Shown here: in pieces, positions 6,905-14,171 of the stretch
Layout: each line of letters starts with the position of its first letter
How positions within the stretch are numbered: the first letter of the stretch is position 1
Assembly: GCA_964356135.1 (NCBI GenBank)
Contig: CAYHGV010000023.1
Span: 1 to 33,799 of the forward strand
Source of the DNA: CAYHGV01 sp964356135
GTDB lineage: Bacteria > Hydrothermota > Tepidihabitantia > CAYHGV01
Direction: 5' to 3'
DNA length: 33,799 nucleotides
Notes under the pieces: generated by a model
What the model was told of the DNA's origin: nothing
The model's input: the letters and a program-made list of their open reading frames with translations, nothing else
Database searches by the model: none
Position numbers and translations under genes: made by a program

Positions 6905-8041
6905 TTATTCTGGCATCATTCGGGTTACATACTCCTGTCCGGTTGGGACATATTTTAAGATAACCGCATTTTTCACCGGATTACCGTAATTGTCGACCGA
7001 GATTTCTCCGGAAACGGTCTTGAAATTTTTCAAGCCCGCCAATGCATCGCGAACCTTTTTTGGATCCCAGGCGCCCGCACGCCGAATGCCTTCAATGAGC
7101 ATCGTGGTGGCATCATAGGCGAGGGTTGCCAGGGCATCGGGCGTGGCTCCGTATTTGGCTTCATATTTTTTTACCCATTCCTGGACTTCCGGGCTCGGGT
7201 CCTGCTGGGAGTAGTGGTTGGTGAAGCAGCCGCCGTAGATGGCATCGCCGGCAATCTTTAGCATGTCGGGAGAATCCCAGCCGTCGCCGCCGAGGAGAGA
7301 AGCGCTGATTCCCATCTGCCGTGCCTGTTTGGCAATCAGCCCGACTTTGTTATAATAATCGGGAAGGAAAATTACATCCGGTTTTGCCAGTTTGAGCTTG
7401 GTCAAGAGAGCGGAGAAATCGACATCGTCTTTGGTATACGATTCGTAGACGACAATCGAACCGCCGCCTTCGGTAAATGCCTTTTTAAAATACTCGGCTA
7501 AGCCTTTGGTGTAGTCGTTGCCGACATCGTAGAGCACGGCTGCGGTCCTGGCTTGATAGTTACCCAGAGCAAATTTCGCCGCAACCGTTCCCTGGAACGG
7601 GTCGATGAAACAGGCTCGGAAGATGTAGTCCTTGCGCGAGCCGTCATCCCTGACCGTTACCTTTGGATTGGTCGAGGTCGGTGTGATCATCACCACCCCG
7701 CTCGACTGGCAAATTTCGGAGAGCGGGATTGAACATTTGGAGGAAACCGAGCCGACGATGAACTTCACCATATCCTGGTTGATGAGCTTGGAGCCGGCAT
7801 TGGATGCCTCGGTCGGGTCGTTTTTGTCATCGGTGATGACAACCTCAATCTTTTTCCCCAAGACCCCGCCCTTGGCATTGGTTTCATCAACCGCTAACAG
7901 GAAGCCGTTTTTTGTCGACTCGCCGAAGGTTTTGACGTCACCGGTCAACGGTGCGACGAGCCCGATTTTAGCCCCGCCCTGGGTTGAACAGGAAAGTGCG
8001 AAGCTGAGCAATACCAGACTTCCAATAAACGCTTGCTTCAT
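6905..8041 (-). CDS. livK: Branched-chain amino acid ABC transporter substrate-binding lipoprotein LivK
   Basis: The periplasmic ligand-binding component of the Liv importer, 378 residues. The signal peptide ends in a lipobox ALSC with the lipidated Cys at residue 18, so it is probably membrane-anchored. The mature part opens with KIGLVAPLTGDVKTFGESTKNGFLLAVDETNAKGGVLGKKI, the classic opening of the type I periplasmic binding fold (ANF receptor/Peripla_BP_6). DVIFLPDYYNKVGLIAKQARQMG and DALATLAYDATTMLIEGIRRAG are conserved later segments. The start ATG at 8041 has a strong AAGGAGG site 6 nt upstream. It is the first gene of the operon. A terminator-like hairpin at 8100-8114 separates it from tgt. 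Confidence 0.95.
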   Translation of the reverse strand: MKQAFIGSLVLLSFALSCSTQGGAKIGLVAPLTGDVKTFGESTKNGFLLAVDETNAKGGVLGKKIEVVITDDKNDPTEASNAGSKLINQDMVKFIVGSVSSKCSIPLSEICQSSGVVMITPTSTNPKVTVRDDGSRKDYIFRACFIDPFQGTVAAKFALGNYQARTAAVLYDVGNDYTKGLAEYFKKAFTEGGGSIVVYESYTKDDVDFSALLTKLKLAKPDVIFLPDYYNKVGLIAKQARQMGISASLLGGDGWDSPDMLKIAGDAIYGGCFTNHYSQQDPSPEVQEWVKKYEAKYGATPDALATLAYDATTMLIEGIRRAGAWDPKKVRDALAGLKNFKTVSGEISVDNYGNPVKNAVILKYVPTGQEYVTRMMPE

Positions 8042-8099
8042 TTTTGACCTCCTTGGTTTAATAAGACGAATTTTCTAATGATAGCGAATTTATCGAATA

Positions 8100-8114
8100 A
8101 AACGCAGAGCGTTT
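8100..8114 (-). terminator. Hairpin terminator after tgt
   Basis: AAACGC and GCGTTT form a 6-bp stem with a 3-nt loop, lying 52 nt past the tgt stop codon. Read on the minus strand it is followed by 'tattcg', so the T tract is short (GCGTTTTATT). It separates tgt from livK and is a plausible weak intrinsic terminator. It also fits the small-hairpin repeat class seen elsewhere in the window. Confidence 0.45.
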
Positions 8115-8165
8115 CGTTTAGCTTCGCTCCGCTCAGCCGATGCTTCGTATAGGATCTCATTCGTT

Positions 8166-9284
8166 TCATTCGCTTTCATTCGACTCATTCGGTCTTTTCT
8201 TCAAAAAATTTTGAGCCCATGTTGAGAAACGGTCAGCGTTGATCGCAGCCCGAATCTCTTTGATGAGATTAACAAAAAAATGGATGTTGTGCAAGGTCAA
8301 TAAGCGGGGACCCAAAACCTCACCGGCGATAAATAAATGGCGCAGGTAAGCGCGGGAGTAATTCTGGCAGGTATAGCATCCGCAGCCCGGGTCCAGGGGA
8401 TTTTGATCGCAGGTATATTTTGCATTTTTGATGACGACTTTGCCCTGCGAGGTGAAGGCGGAACCGGTTCTGCCGTTTCGGGTCGGCAGCACGCAGTCAA
8501 ACAGGTCAATACCGCGGAGCGCGCCGTTGACGATATCTGCCGGATAGCCGGCGCCCAGGAGGTGTCTGGGTGTCCCGGTGGGCAAAACTGCGGTGACCGT
8601 ATCGACCATTTCGTAGGTGACTTCGGACTGTTCGCCCAGACAGAGTCCGCCCAGACAGTAGCCGTCAAAACCGATCCCGAGGGTCTTCTCTGCGCTCTCC
8701 CGGCGCAGATGCTCGTAGGTCGCACCCTGGATGATGCCGAACAGCGGCTGGGCTGTCGCTTTTGCTTTTTTCGACCGTTCTGCCCAGAGTAGGGTTCGGT
8801 CGAGCGCCTCTTTCGCCGCTTCGGCTTGCACCGGATAGGGAGGACAGACATCAAGGGCTAAAGCAATATCCGAACCCAGGTCTTCCTGAATTTTGACGAC
8901 TGATTCGGGTGTGAAGAGGTGGTAGGAGCCGTTAATATGTGACTGAAATTTTACCCCGTTATCATTCAATTCCCGCAGTCGGGAGAGGGAATAGATCTGG
9001 AAGCCGCCGGAATCGGTAAGGATTGGGGCGTGCCAGCCGATAAATTCCTGCAGCCCGCCGCTCGATTTGACCACTTCGACTCCTGGTCTTAAATAGAGGT
9101 GATAGGTGTTACAGACTATCATCTCGACACCGTTTTCTTTCAGTTCCTGTTGCGACAGGGTTTTGACCGTGCCCTGGGTTCCGACCGGCATAAAGACCGG
9201 AGTTTCGACCACGCCGTGCTCGAGATAGAGCCTGCCTAACCGGGCTTTGCTGTTTTTATCTTCTTTAATTATCTCAAATTTCAT
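8166..9284 (-). CDS. tgt: tRNA-guanine transglycosylase (queuine tRNA-ribosyltransferase)
   Basis: The enzyme exchanges G34 of GUN anticodons for preQ1 in queuosine synthesis. It has 372 residues from the chosen start, the standard length. In this numbering the general acid/base Asp91 lies in LTDSGGFQ, and the nucleophile Asp263 lies in FDCVLPTRNGRTG. The zinc ligands are Cys301, Cys303, Cys306 (GCGCYTC) and His332 (LHN), each within one residue of the E. coli positions. The frame is open to 9392, but the added 36 residues come from repeat DNA. The ATG at 9284 (MKFEIIKED) has AGGA 6 nt upstream. An ATG at 9299 is a weaker alternative. It follows queA on the same strand across a 361-nt repeat-rich gap, so co-transcription is uncertain. 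Confidence 0.95.
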   Translation of the reverse strand: MKFEIIKEDKNSKARLGRLYLEHGVVETPVFMPVGTQGTVKTLSQQELKENGVEMIVCNTYHLYLRPGVEVVKSSGGLQEFIGWHAPILTDSGGFQIYSLSRLRELNDNGVKFQSHINGSYHLFTPESVVKIQEDLGSDIALALDVCPPYPVQAEAAKEALDRTLLWAERSKKAKATAQPLFGIIQGATYEHLRRESAEKTLGIGFDGYCLGGLCLGEQSEVTYEMVDTVTAVLPTGTPRHLLGAGYPADIVNGALRGIDLFDCVLPTRNGRTGSAFTSQGKVVIKNAKYTCDQNPLDPGCGCYTCQNYSRAYLRHLFIAGEVLGPRLLTLHNIHFFVNLIKEIRAAINADRFSTWAQNFLKKRPNESNESE

Positions 9285-9310
9285 TTTGAATCCTGACATA
9301 ACCACGAATT

Positions 9311-9345
9311 CGCCTCGATCCGCCACGCTTCTTGGCGGAGAGGCG
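9311..9345. repeat. Nested hairpin CGCCTC-TCCGCCA / TGGCGGA-GAGGCG
   Basis: The inner stem is TCCGCCA (9319-9325) with TGGCGGA (9333-9339) and a 7-nt loop. The outer stem is CGCCTC (9311-9316) with GAGGCG (9340-9345). The outer arms belong to the surrounding phrase ('cacgaattcgcctcg...gaggcgcacacgaag'), which looks as if the inner hairpin was inserted into it. The inner hairpin has three relatives in the window. Confidence 0.75.
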
Positions 9346-9427
9346 CACACGAAGAAAACACGAAGAGAATATTGGTACTGAGCAAAATTCAATTTTCATC
9401 AAACAGGTGGAAAACAAAGAATAGGTT

Positions 9428-9493
9428 GGTGTCGCTGTGCTCCACCTACTCTTCGAGTTTGGTGTCGCTGTGCTCCACCTACTCTTCGAGTTT
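9428..9493. repeat. Perfect 33-nt tandem duplication
   Basis: Two identical head-to-tail 33-nt units occupy 9428-9460 and 9461-9493. Each starts GGTGTCGCTGTGCTCCACC and ends in CTTCGAGTTT. There are only two copies, with no mismatches, which points to a recent duplication. The unit contains no known motif that I recognise. Confidence 0.9.
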
Positions 9494-9556
9494 ACTAGTT
9501 CCTTATCGCAGGATTTGGATTTCATTTTGACTTTTCACGTTTCTCGTCATTTTTTG

Positions 9557-9574
9557 ACAGGTCTAAAGACCTGT
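9557..9574. repeat. Hairpin ACAGGTCT-aa-AGACCTGT
   Basis: An 8-bp perfect stem with a 2-nt loop, in the gap downstream of queA. No T tract follows it on the minus strand, so it is a poor intrinsic terminator for queA. It shares its geometry with hairpins at 27071-27088 and 29657-29676. Confidence 0.7.
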
Positions 9575-9645
9575 TTCTACGAATTCTTTTTATTACAATC
9601 CGCGCATATCCGCGTCTATATCCGTGTTTATCCGTGTTTTTATCT

Positions 9646-10662
9646 TTACAAAATGAGCATCGCATCGCCGTAGCTCAGAAACCGGTAATTGTGGTTTTTC
9701 GCTTGCTCGTACGCCTGAAAGATTAAATCCCGGTTTGCAAATGCACAGACCAGGAGCAGGGGAGTGGAGACGGGAAGGTGAAAATTGGTAATAAGATGGT
9801 CGACGACTTTGAATTGAAAGCCCGGATAGATAAAGAGCTCTGCCCAACTGCTCTCGGGTCTGACTGAACCATTACCAAGTGCCGAATGCTCCATTGACCG
9901 GACTGCGGAGGTTCCGACGGCAAAAACGCGGTCAGCGGAATTTATCAGCTCAGCGCTCTCTGCCGATATTTCATAGTGTTCAGCATCCATCCTGTGTTCT
10001 TCAACCGTCTGCACTTTAATCGGGCGAAAGGTGCCGATACCGATATGGAGGGTAAGATAGACAATTTTAACCCCTTTTTTCTCGATTGCGGCTAATAACT
10101 CGGGGGTGAAGTGGAGGCCGGCGGTCGGTGCGGCAATGGCGCCGGATTCTTTTGCATAGACGGTTTGATAGGTCAGCCGGTCCTTCGGCTCTGCCGGCCG
10201 GTTGATATAATGGGGAAGGGGCGAAACGCCCACTTCTTCTAAAACAGTAAAAAAATCACCGCTGGTCTTAAATTCGATTGTCCAGTTCCCATTATCGGTT
10301 CGGTTTAAAACCGTTCCGGTCAAAGAACCGTTCCTGAATAGAATGTCGGTGCCGGGTTTTAACCGGCGTGCCGGATTGACCAGTGCCTCCCAGATATTGT
10401 CTTCTTTTGTGTTCACCAGCAGGACTTCGACTTTACCGCCGGTCGATTTTTTGCCCAAAAGCCGGGCAGGCATCACTTTTGTATTGTTTAAGACAAGACA
10501 GTCACCCGGGTTAAAATAATCTATAATATCTTGAAATACTCGATGTTCGATTTTTTGCGTTTGGCGATGCAAAACCAACAGCTTCGAACCATCCCGCTTC
10601 TCCAAGGGGTATTGAGCGATGAATTGTTTGGGCAACTCGTAATAAAATTCACTAATATTCAT
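9646..10662 (-). CDS. queA: S-adenosylmethionine:tRNA ribosyltransferase-isomerase
   Basis: The enzyme converts preQ1 in tRNA to epoxyqueuosine by transferring ribose from SAM, the step after Tgt in queuosine synthesis. It has 338 residues, the usual length. Family segments are the N-terminal FYYELPKQFIAQYPLEKRDGSKLLVL, DCLVLNNTKVMPARLLGKK, YQTVYAKESGAIAAPTAGLHFT, LHIGIGTFRPIKV, and C-terminal LITNFHLPVSTPLLLVCAF. The ATG at 10662 has no Shine-Dalgarno but lies 7 nt after a TAGAAT -10 box (see the promoter entry), so the message may be leaderless. The tgt gene follows on the same strand. Confidence 0.95.
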   Translation of the reverse strand: MNISEFYYELPKQFIAQYPLEKRDGSKLLVLHRQTQKIEHRVFQDIIDYFNPGDCLVLNNTKVMPARLLGKKSTGGKVEVLLVNTKEDNIWEALVNPARRLKPGTDILFRNGSLTGTVLNRTDNGNWTIEFKTSGDFFTVLEEVGVSPLPHYINRPAEPKDRLTYQTVYAKESGAIAAPTAGLHFTPELLAAIEKKGVKIVYLTLHIGIGTFRPIKVQTVEEHRMDAEHYEISAESAELINSADRVFAVGTSAVRSMEHSALGNGSVRPESSWAELFIYPGFQFKVVDHLITNFHLPVSTPLLLVCAFANRDLIFQAYEQAKNHNYRFLSYGDAMLIL

Positions 10663-10669
10663 CGGGCTG

Positions 10670-10697
10670 ATTCTATTGAGGGATCAGGCGGTGTCAA
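10670..10697 (-). promoter_or_regulatory. queA promoter, leaderless geometry
   Basis: On the minus strand a consensus TTGACA (10692-10697) and TAGAAT (10670-10675, five of six) have 16-nt spacing. The -10 box ends 7 nt before the queA ATG, so initiation would fall on or next to the A of the start codon. No ribosome-binding site can fit in between. Confidence 0.7.
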
Positions 10698-10729
10698 TGA
10701 GAGGCAAAAGGTTTAATAAAGTTGTATTT

Positions 10730-11371
10730 TTAATTCTCCAACCCCAACCCGACCCGGACATGGGCATAGTAGATATTGAAACGTGGGGTGTAATAGTCAT
10801 AATAAACGGGGTTCCCCAGATAGTAATTGCCTCCGACAAAAAAGTGAACCTGCGGTCCGTTTTCGCGAAAGCTGGTGTGCAAATCCGCACCGGCGCCCAA
10901 GTAATATACACTGCGCGAAATAAGACTTAAGGTAATATTTTTGTGGACATCCCAGAGCAAAGTGAGATCGATAAGGCTCGGCAATCCGGTATTTATCTTT
11001 GCGGCAAATTTATCGACCGGGGAAACCTTCACGCCGAGTGATACATCTGCGTTTGTATATTTATGCCAATAGTTGTTTGCCCAATATAAATTTTGATACC
11101 GCCCTAAATCGGCACTTCCCTGAAAAAATAGCGCACAATGTCGTGAAAAGCCATAATATGTGTAAAGTTGAACACCGAGGGCCCAGAACCGGGCCGGATA
11201 AAAATCATCCATGGTTTCCATTATGGATGTGTTGCCGTCTGTAACGCTCAATCCTTCGGTCAAATGGAACCCTTTTTTGATTGCTGCCTGTTCATACAAC
11301 GCGGGCATCGTGCACGAGACGAATGCTGCCAGCAGAGAAATAGCGTAGATTGGATTTCTAAACACCCCCAT
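10730..11371 (-). CDS. Predicted small outer-membrane beta-barrel protein
   Basis: I do not recognise the family. The 213-residue product has an N-terminal signal sequence (about residues 1-20, ending FVSC, an imperfect lipobox). After it comes a body rich in Tyr, Trp and Phe in alternating short strands, for example ALFFQGSADLGRYQNLYWANNYW, NITLSLISRSVYYLGAGADL and FNIYYAHVRVGLGLEN. That pattern, with a final strand ending near the C-terminus, suggests a beta-barrel outer-membrane protein of about eight to ten strands. The ATG at 11371 has no Shine-Dalgarno and sits 6 nt after a -10 box. A perfect palindrome 60 nt upstream (11431-11451) may be its operator. Function is unknown. Confidence 0.65.
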   Translation of the reverse strand: MGVFRNPIYAISLLAAFVSCTMPALYEQAAIKKGFHLTEGLSVTDGNTSIMETMDDFYPARFWALGVQLYTYYGFSRHCALFFQGSADLGRYQNLYWANNYWHKYTNADVSLGVKVSPVDKFAAKINTGLPSLIDLTLLWDVHKNITLSLISRSVYYLGAGADLHTSFRENGPQVHFFVGGNYYLGNPVYYDYYTPRFNIYYAHVRVGLGLEN

Positions 11372-11377
11372 CCGTTC

Positions 11378-11405
11378 AGTATTGCAATTTTCATCAGGAT
11401 GTCAA
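11378..11405 (-). promoter_or_regulatory. Promoter of the barrel gene, leaderless geometry
   Basis: On the minus strand TTGACA (11400-11405) and AATACT (11378-11383, four of six) have 16-nt spacing. Only 6 nt separate the -10 box from the ATG at 11371, again pointing to a leaderless message. Confidence 0.6.
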
Positions 11406-11430
11406 GCTTTTTGCTATTGAAATGTCGTAT

Positions 11431-11451
11431 CAATGAGAACGAATCTCATTG
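11431..11451. promoter_or_regulatory. Candidate operator palindrome, Fur-box-like
   Basis: CAATGAGA and TCTCATTG form a perfect 8-bp inverted repeat around a 5-nt centre. The inner 15-mer TGAGAACGAATCTCA matches the classic Fur core (TGATAATNATTATCA) at most positions by eye. It lies 26 nt upstream of the -35 box of the barrel gene, which is better placed for an upstream regulator than for steric block. It has no T tract, so it is not a terminator. Which protein binds here is inference. Confidence 0.4.
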
Positions 11452-11564
11452 CCGATGCCGATTTCCAATTGTAGGCTGTAAGTGTCCGAAGCCATAAATC
11501 CTCCCCCTAAAAATGTATGGAGCTGAGATCCGTTTTCTTTCAAAAGGAATGGAGGATTACTTCT

Positions 11565-12707
11565 TTACGCAAAATCCACCTCGCAGGCAGTTCCCCAAAA
11601 ACGACCGAGGTCGGCTGCCTCTTCCTCGATCTGATTGCGAACCGTGCGGGACAGTTTATCAAAGGGTTTAATAGTGACGGATAATCGCTTGGTTTGACGC
11701 TTGCAGGACCAGACACCGGCGGCTCTGCCTTTGACAAGCACGACCGGCGATAGCCAGCCTGCTTTGCGGTAGACTTTTTTATAATCTGCGGCATCAACAA
11801 GATGTGCTTTGTTGCGGTGGCCGAGTAAATACGAATCAAAACTCGGCAAAAGGTTTACAGTCTCGCTGCTTTTTATTTTCCGCAAAATAGGTAGATCCTG
11901 ACGAAGCATTAGCCCTGGTTTTCCTTCGATGCTTATTTCTGTCACCTCCGCTCCCATTCGCTCCCGCATTACCCGTGCATCATTTGCCTGTATCCCAGCC
12001 CAATAAATGAAATCTCCTACTGTTGCGGGACCATAGCTTTTTAGATAACGGCGGAAGAGTGCAGTTTCAGCTTCTTCCACCGGCAAGACCGAAAGCCCAG
12101 AAAGCCACTGGTCGGTTCGAACAAACGATATTTCCTGTCCCTGGTTGGGTCCAAAACAGACGCGCCCCTGATAGCACGGGTGCTTCACCACCCCGCCCCA
12201 GCTGTGTCCAACCCAGCGTTTTGCCCTGGGTCCTAAAATAGAAACTACCTTTTCGGTCAATTCCCGGCGGGTGAGCGGACCCGAGGCTAATGCTTCAACA
12301 ATGGTTTCGGTCATAGCTTCGATCTCGCCAGGTTTAATGCCGGACATTGCCAGCCACCGGTGGACGGAGCGAGTTCCCCGGTGCTGGTACATGCCTGTAT
12401 ATATGGGTAATTCTGCTGCTGGCAGCAAATGCACCGTCCCACGCATACACCAGGTTTTTATCAGCGTCCGTTCTCGCAGCAGAGCTCGTTCAATATCTTC
12501 CAGCTTGATATTTCTGACCCGAGACCAGATAGCGAGCTGGGCAGCAGACATCACTTGCGCCTGAATTCCGCACATGTCGCCGACCACGGTTGGCAATGAT
12601 TTTAATGGTGCCCGACGGTCGAGATGATGGCGGTGCCGGCGAAACGCTAAAACCTGCGCCCAGGAAAAGGAAGGTTGGTTATTGTGTTTGTTTTTAGTTT
12701 TTGGCAC
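11565..12707 (-). CDS. AlkZ-like winged-helix DNA glycosylase
   Basis: A 380-residue member of the winged-helix family that includes Streptomyces AlkZ and E. coli YcaQ/AlkX, glycosylases that remove bulky alkylated bases and unhook interstrand cross-links. The family's catalytic motif is Q-x-Q in AlkZ-type and Q-x-D in YcaQ-type enzymes. Here GIQAQVMSA gives Gln49-Ala-Gln51, the AlkZ type. ERTLIKTWCMRGTVHLLPAAEL and LLPSFDSYLLGHRNK (about 275-290) are further family landmarks. The start is GTG at 12707, 5 nt after the stop of the upstream protease gene. It is the last gene of the four-gene minus-strand operon. Substrate specificity cannot be read from sequence. Confidence 0.82.
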   Translation of the reverse strand: MPKTKNKHNNQPSFSWAQVLAFRRHRHHLDRRAPLKSLPTVVGDMCGIQAQVMSAAQLAIWSRVRNIKLEDIERALLRERTLIKTWCMRGTVHLLPAAELPIYTGMYQHRGTRSVHRWLAMSGIKPGEIEAMTETIVEALASGPLTRRELTEKVVSILGPRAKRWVGHSWGGVVKHPCYQGRVCFGPNQGQEISFVRTDQWLSGLSVLPVEEAETALFRRYLKSYGPATVGDFIYWAGIQANDARVMRERMGAEVTEISIEGKPGLMLRQDLPILRKIKSSETVNLLPSFDSYLLGHRNKAHLVDAADYKKVYRKAGWLSPVVLVKGRAAGVWSCKRQTKRLSVTIKPFDKLSRTVRNQIEEEAADLGRFWGTACEVDFA

Positions 12708-12712
12708 TCGGG

Positions 12713-13606
12713 TTAAACTATGCCCGGTTCTTGAGCCACAAAACGATTATAAGCAAATATACCAATATTGACAATCGCCAGGACGATGAAGCCGGCGATA
12801 CCGGTCACCCCGATCGTCAGGTCATTGCCTCCTTGGATGAGCATGATCGCCAGCCCGGCGGTGGCGTTGAGCGAACCGTGGATGATTGCCGCGGCGATGA
12901 CCGATTTCGCTTTGAGTCGGATAAAACTGAAAATCGGAGCCAGCAGCATACACCAGACCATCATCATAAAAACACCTGCGACCGGATGCTGGGGATAGTT
13001 ATGTCCCTGGAGAATGAGGGGAGCGTGCCAGACCCCCCAGATACAACCGATGAGCGCGGACGATTTCCAGAACCCGATCGGACCGAGTTCTTTCTGGAGC
13101 AGTCCCCGCCAGCCCAACTCCTCGCCGAAACCGGCAACCGCATTGATGGTAAACCCGGCGATTAACCCCTGGAACAGGCTGATAAAAAAGGGATGAATCG
13201 GAAATGTTGCAATTTGATTTTTCATCTGGTTGAACTGCTCGGGCGGGAGAACCGATTTGAACCGTTCAAGCAATCCAGCCATCTCCGGTGAAAAAGTAAC
13301 GCCGGGCAGAAGCAAACTAACTCCAAAGATAGTGAAAGCGATAATCGGCGGCAGGAGCCAGGCGACTAAAAACCAGCGGTTGAATTTGAATGAAATTCCG
13401 AATGGTTCTTTCAGGGGTTGGCGATAGATAAGCTTTTGAACGACGATTGCCATTGTCATTGGAATAAACATATAAATCACACCAACGCCGGTTGCCAGCG
13501 GGGTGTTCCATCTCCCTCCCAATGCGTGAAAGAGAATTGCAACCGCCCAACAAAAGAAAAAAGTCAAGCCGGTGAAGAGCAAGACCTTTTTACTATTTAT
13601 CGCCAT
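12713..13606 (-). CDS. CPBP family intramembrane metalloprotease (CAAX/Abi type)
   Basis: A 297-residue membrane protein with about eight hydrophobic segments and the CPBP (PF02517) motifs. These are EELGWRG with Glu162-Glu163 and Arg167, HAPL with His194, and HGSLNA with His243 (numbering from the chosen start). The family contains CAAX-type endopeptidases and bacteriocin self-immunity proteins. The substrate is unknown. The frame is open to 13654, but that start lies inside the preceding gene. The ATG at 13606 (MAINSKKVLLFTG) gives a normal N-terminus, 10 nt after the upstream stop. Second-to-last in the operon with the glycosylase. Confidence 0.85.
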   Translation of the reverse strand: MAINSKKVLLFTGLTFFFCWAVAILFHALGGRWNTPLATGVGVIYMFIPMTMAIVVQKLIYRQPLKEPFGISFKFNRWFLVAWLLPPIIAFTIFGVSLLLPGVTFSPEMAGLLERFKSVLPPEQFNQMKNQIATFPIHPFFISLFQGLIAGFTINAVAGFGEELGWRGLLQKELGPIGFWKSSALIGCIWGVWHAPLILQGHNYPQHPVAGVFMMMVWCMLLAPIFSFIRLKAKSVIAAAIIHGSLNATAGLAIMLIQGGNDLTIGVTGIAGFIVLAIVNIGIFAYNRFVAQEPGIV

Positions 13607-13616
13607 AGAGTTTTTC

Positions 13617-14171
13617 TCATGATTCAGTTTTGGAGTCTTTCCACTGTTTATCAATCCAGTGCTCTATACCTTTTTCTTTGATTTCGATCAGATTATCGAT
13701 GCAGTGGAATTTTATTACCCCGGGGTTGTTTTGTAAGAGATCGCAGGGAAAAGTTCGGCATTCGTTACAGAGGTTAAATCCTTTTTGAAAGCAGCATTGG
13801 CGGATTTTACATCGATCGTCTTCCGGGTTTCCCTTTAATTCCGCTTTACAGCCCGGGCAGATACTGGAACGGGCGAGTCTTTGCAAGCCGGATTTGAAAT
13901 TTTCCTTATCAACCGAGCCTTCAATAAGCCGGCCGAGTCCGTATCCTTCGACCATATCCAGTGCTGCTTGAAATGTCCTGCGGATCTTGCCCGTAAACCC
14001 CGTTAGAAATAAGAAATTGACATTAGGTGTTATCTCATCCTCGACCTCGTGCAATTTGCTCTGGGTCTCCCTAGAAATGGTGTGGTTTTCTAACGAGGTA
14101 AACCAATCACAGGTATGGCAATAAGAGCCGCAAAATGAGACATACCCTTTTTTTTCTGCTTCGTAATTCAT
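13617..14171 (-). CDS. DUF3795 cysteine-rich protein
   Basis: A 184-residue cytoplasmic protein with the DUF3795 cysteine pattern: CGSYCHTC near residues 14-21, CPGC in the middle, then CKIRQCC and CNECRTFPC. The clusters suggest a zinc or Fe-S binding fold; function in the family is unknown. The ATG at 14171 was chosen over an upstream in-frame ATG at 14207. It overlaps the methyltransferase stop by one base (TAATG) and has a GAGGTG Shine-Dalgarno lying inside the last codons of that gene, a sign of translational coupling. Confidence 0.8.
   Translation of the reverse strand: MNYEAEKKGYVSFCGSYCHTCDWFTSLENHTISRETQSKLHEVEDEITPNVNFLFLTGFTGKIRRTFQAALDMVEGYGLGRLIEGSVDKENFKSGLQRLARSSICPGCKAELKGNPEDDRCKIRQCCFQKGFNLCNECRTFPCDLLQNNPGVIKFHCIDNLIEIKEKGIEHWIDKQWKDSKTES

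Larger units (their letters stand above)
9285..9645. repeat. Repeat-rich gap between queA and tgt
   Basis: No gene is supported in these 361 nt. The parts listed separately are a nested hairpin (9311-9345), a 33-nt tandem duplication (9428-9493) and a short hairpin (9557-9574). The 3' part (about 9597-9645) is the main dispersed type: 'atccgcgtctatatccgtg' followed by 'tatccgtgttttta'. Together with 'accacgaattcgcc' and 'cacgaagaaaacacgaaga' near 9300-9365, almost all of the gap is repeat. Confidence 0.75.

Noticed and set aside
8297..8854. 185-residue minus-strand frame inside tgt
   Set aside because: It is out of frame with tgt, whose catalytic and zinc residues are all intact. It is a shadow.
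9285..9392. 36-residue N-terminal extension of Tgt
   Set aside because: It is encoded by repeat DNA. The ATG at 9284 has an AGGA site and gives the normal family length with catalytic positions close to those of E. coli.
11490..11560. Terminator after the glycosylase gene
   Set aside because: AATCCTCC and GGAGGATT can pair, but across a loop of about 45 nt and without a T tract. Not convincing.
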